Shown here piece after piece: positions 39,939-40,384 of a stretch of DNA of 40,384 bases; within the stretch, counting starts at the first letter, position 1; each line of letters starts with the position of its first letter. The stretch is taken from contig JANPLD010000070.1 in assembly GCA_031426355.1 (NCBI GenBank), positions 1 through 40,384 on the forward strand. Direction: 5' to 3'. The translations under genes were made by a program, and so were the position numbers. The notes under the pieces are model-generated. The model searched no databases, had not been told where the DNA came from, and saw nothing but the letters and a program-made list of their open reading frames with translations. This DNA is from JANPLD01 sp031426355 (GTDB lineage Bacteria > Pseudomonadota > Alphaproteobacteria > Rickettsiales > UBA8987).

Positions 39939-40384
39939 ACCTTAAAACAAAAATCACAAACAGCTTTTCAGGTAAAGCAAATAATTATGCAGCTTCTGCA
40001 ATCATGCAGAAAAATATTGCTGAAGAATTAATCTTATATTCCTCAGAACAGATAAAAACTTCTGGCAATATTCTTGATATAGGATGCGGCACAGGTTTTA
40101 TTGCAGAAATCATAAAAAAAGATTTTAACAAGGGTATTACGCAATCAGATATCTCCCCTGAAATGTGCAGAATAGCATCCGCTTACGGAATAACTATCTG
40201 TTGTGATTTCGACAAATTACCATTTCCTGAAAATAGTTTTGACCTGTTAATTTCTTCATGTGCCCTGCAATGGTCACCTGACCTAAACAAAACTTTTTCA
40301 GGATTTAATAATATCTTAAAAGACAAAGGCTTTTTAGCTTTTACAATCTTCGGAAAAAAAACTTTTGATGAATTAAATTTACCA
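39935..40384 (+). CDS. bioC: Malonyl-ACP O-methyltransferase, N-terminal part (runs off the window)
   Basis: The frame opens with ATG at 39935, overlapping the bioF TGA, and stays open for 150 codons to the window edge. The protein begins MNLKTKITNSFSGKANNYAA, followed by the SAM-binding motif NILDIGCGTGFIAEIIKK, then LPFPENSFDLLISSCALQWS and LKDKGFLAFTIFG. FSxxAxxYxxxAxxQ and the SxxALQW segment are BioC signatures. BioC methylates malonyl-ACP to prime pimeloyl synthesis, the step that feeds BioF. Only the 3' end is missing. Confidence 0.9.
   Translation, partial: MNLKTKITNSFSGKANNYAASAIMQKNIAEELILYSSEQIKTSGNILDIGCGTGFIAEIIKKDFNKGITQSDISPEMCRIASAYGITICCDFDKLPFPENSFDLLISSCALQWSPDLNKTFSGFNNILKDKGFLAFTIFGKKTFDELNLP

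Overview
The window is a gene-dense, AT-rich bacterial chromosome segment. I read it as an alphaproteobacterium, probably host-associated or of Rickettsiales/Holosporales type. The reasons are a maf-infA pair, a stand-alone FlhB C-terminal homologue, an alphaproteobacterial-style ComEC without a metallo-beta-lactamase domain, a virB8-virB9 pair, and a nested palindromic intergenic repeat of the kind common in those orders. The taxonomy is an inference. The cell is less reduced than classical Rickettsia, because it keeps biotin (bioB, bioF, bioC), pantothenate (panC), lipoate (lipA) and branched-chain amino acid genes (ilvB, ilvE).

Layout. 1-1610: end of gpmI, then the periplasmic protease ctpA. 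1641-2253 (minus): a small unknown protein and an FlhB-C-terminal-like protein. 2338-3207: infA and maf, with 14-bp-period CCTAA/TTAGG repeats in inverted orientation around infA. 3208-6948: an AT-rich block with a structured inverted-repeat intergenic segment, a prepilin-like protein, an atypical reverse transcriptase and a roughly 12-TM membrane protein. 6934-10344: ilvE, eno, lptF. 10345-11625 (minus): an unknown protein with a possible Cys-His-Asp catalytic arrangement. 11724-19528: lipA, comEC, a CDF transporter, zapE, panC, tyrS, rsmD. 19597-19694: palindromic repeat. 19744-25270: clpB, a lipoprotein, ilvB. 25338-26994 (minus): virB8-virB9. 27185-37098: an exported protein of about 2,880 residues overlapping a smaller exported Cys-repeat protein, transcribed divergently from virB8-virB9. 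37088-40384: nth and bioB (minus), bioF and partial bioC (plus).

Two parts look undescribed. The first is the pilin/reverse transcriptase/polytopic membrane protein block with its structured leader. The second is the pair of giant and Cys-repeat exported proteins beside the VirB8/VirB9 secretion-channel genes, plausibly a surface or mating-channel complex. Functions for both are inferred from context. I found no rRNA, tRNA, CRISPR array, transposase or integrase. No gene-free stretch exceeds 300 bases; the longest are 19529-19743, 27000-27184 and 3208-3372, and all three are described.
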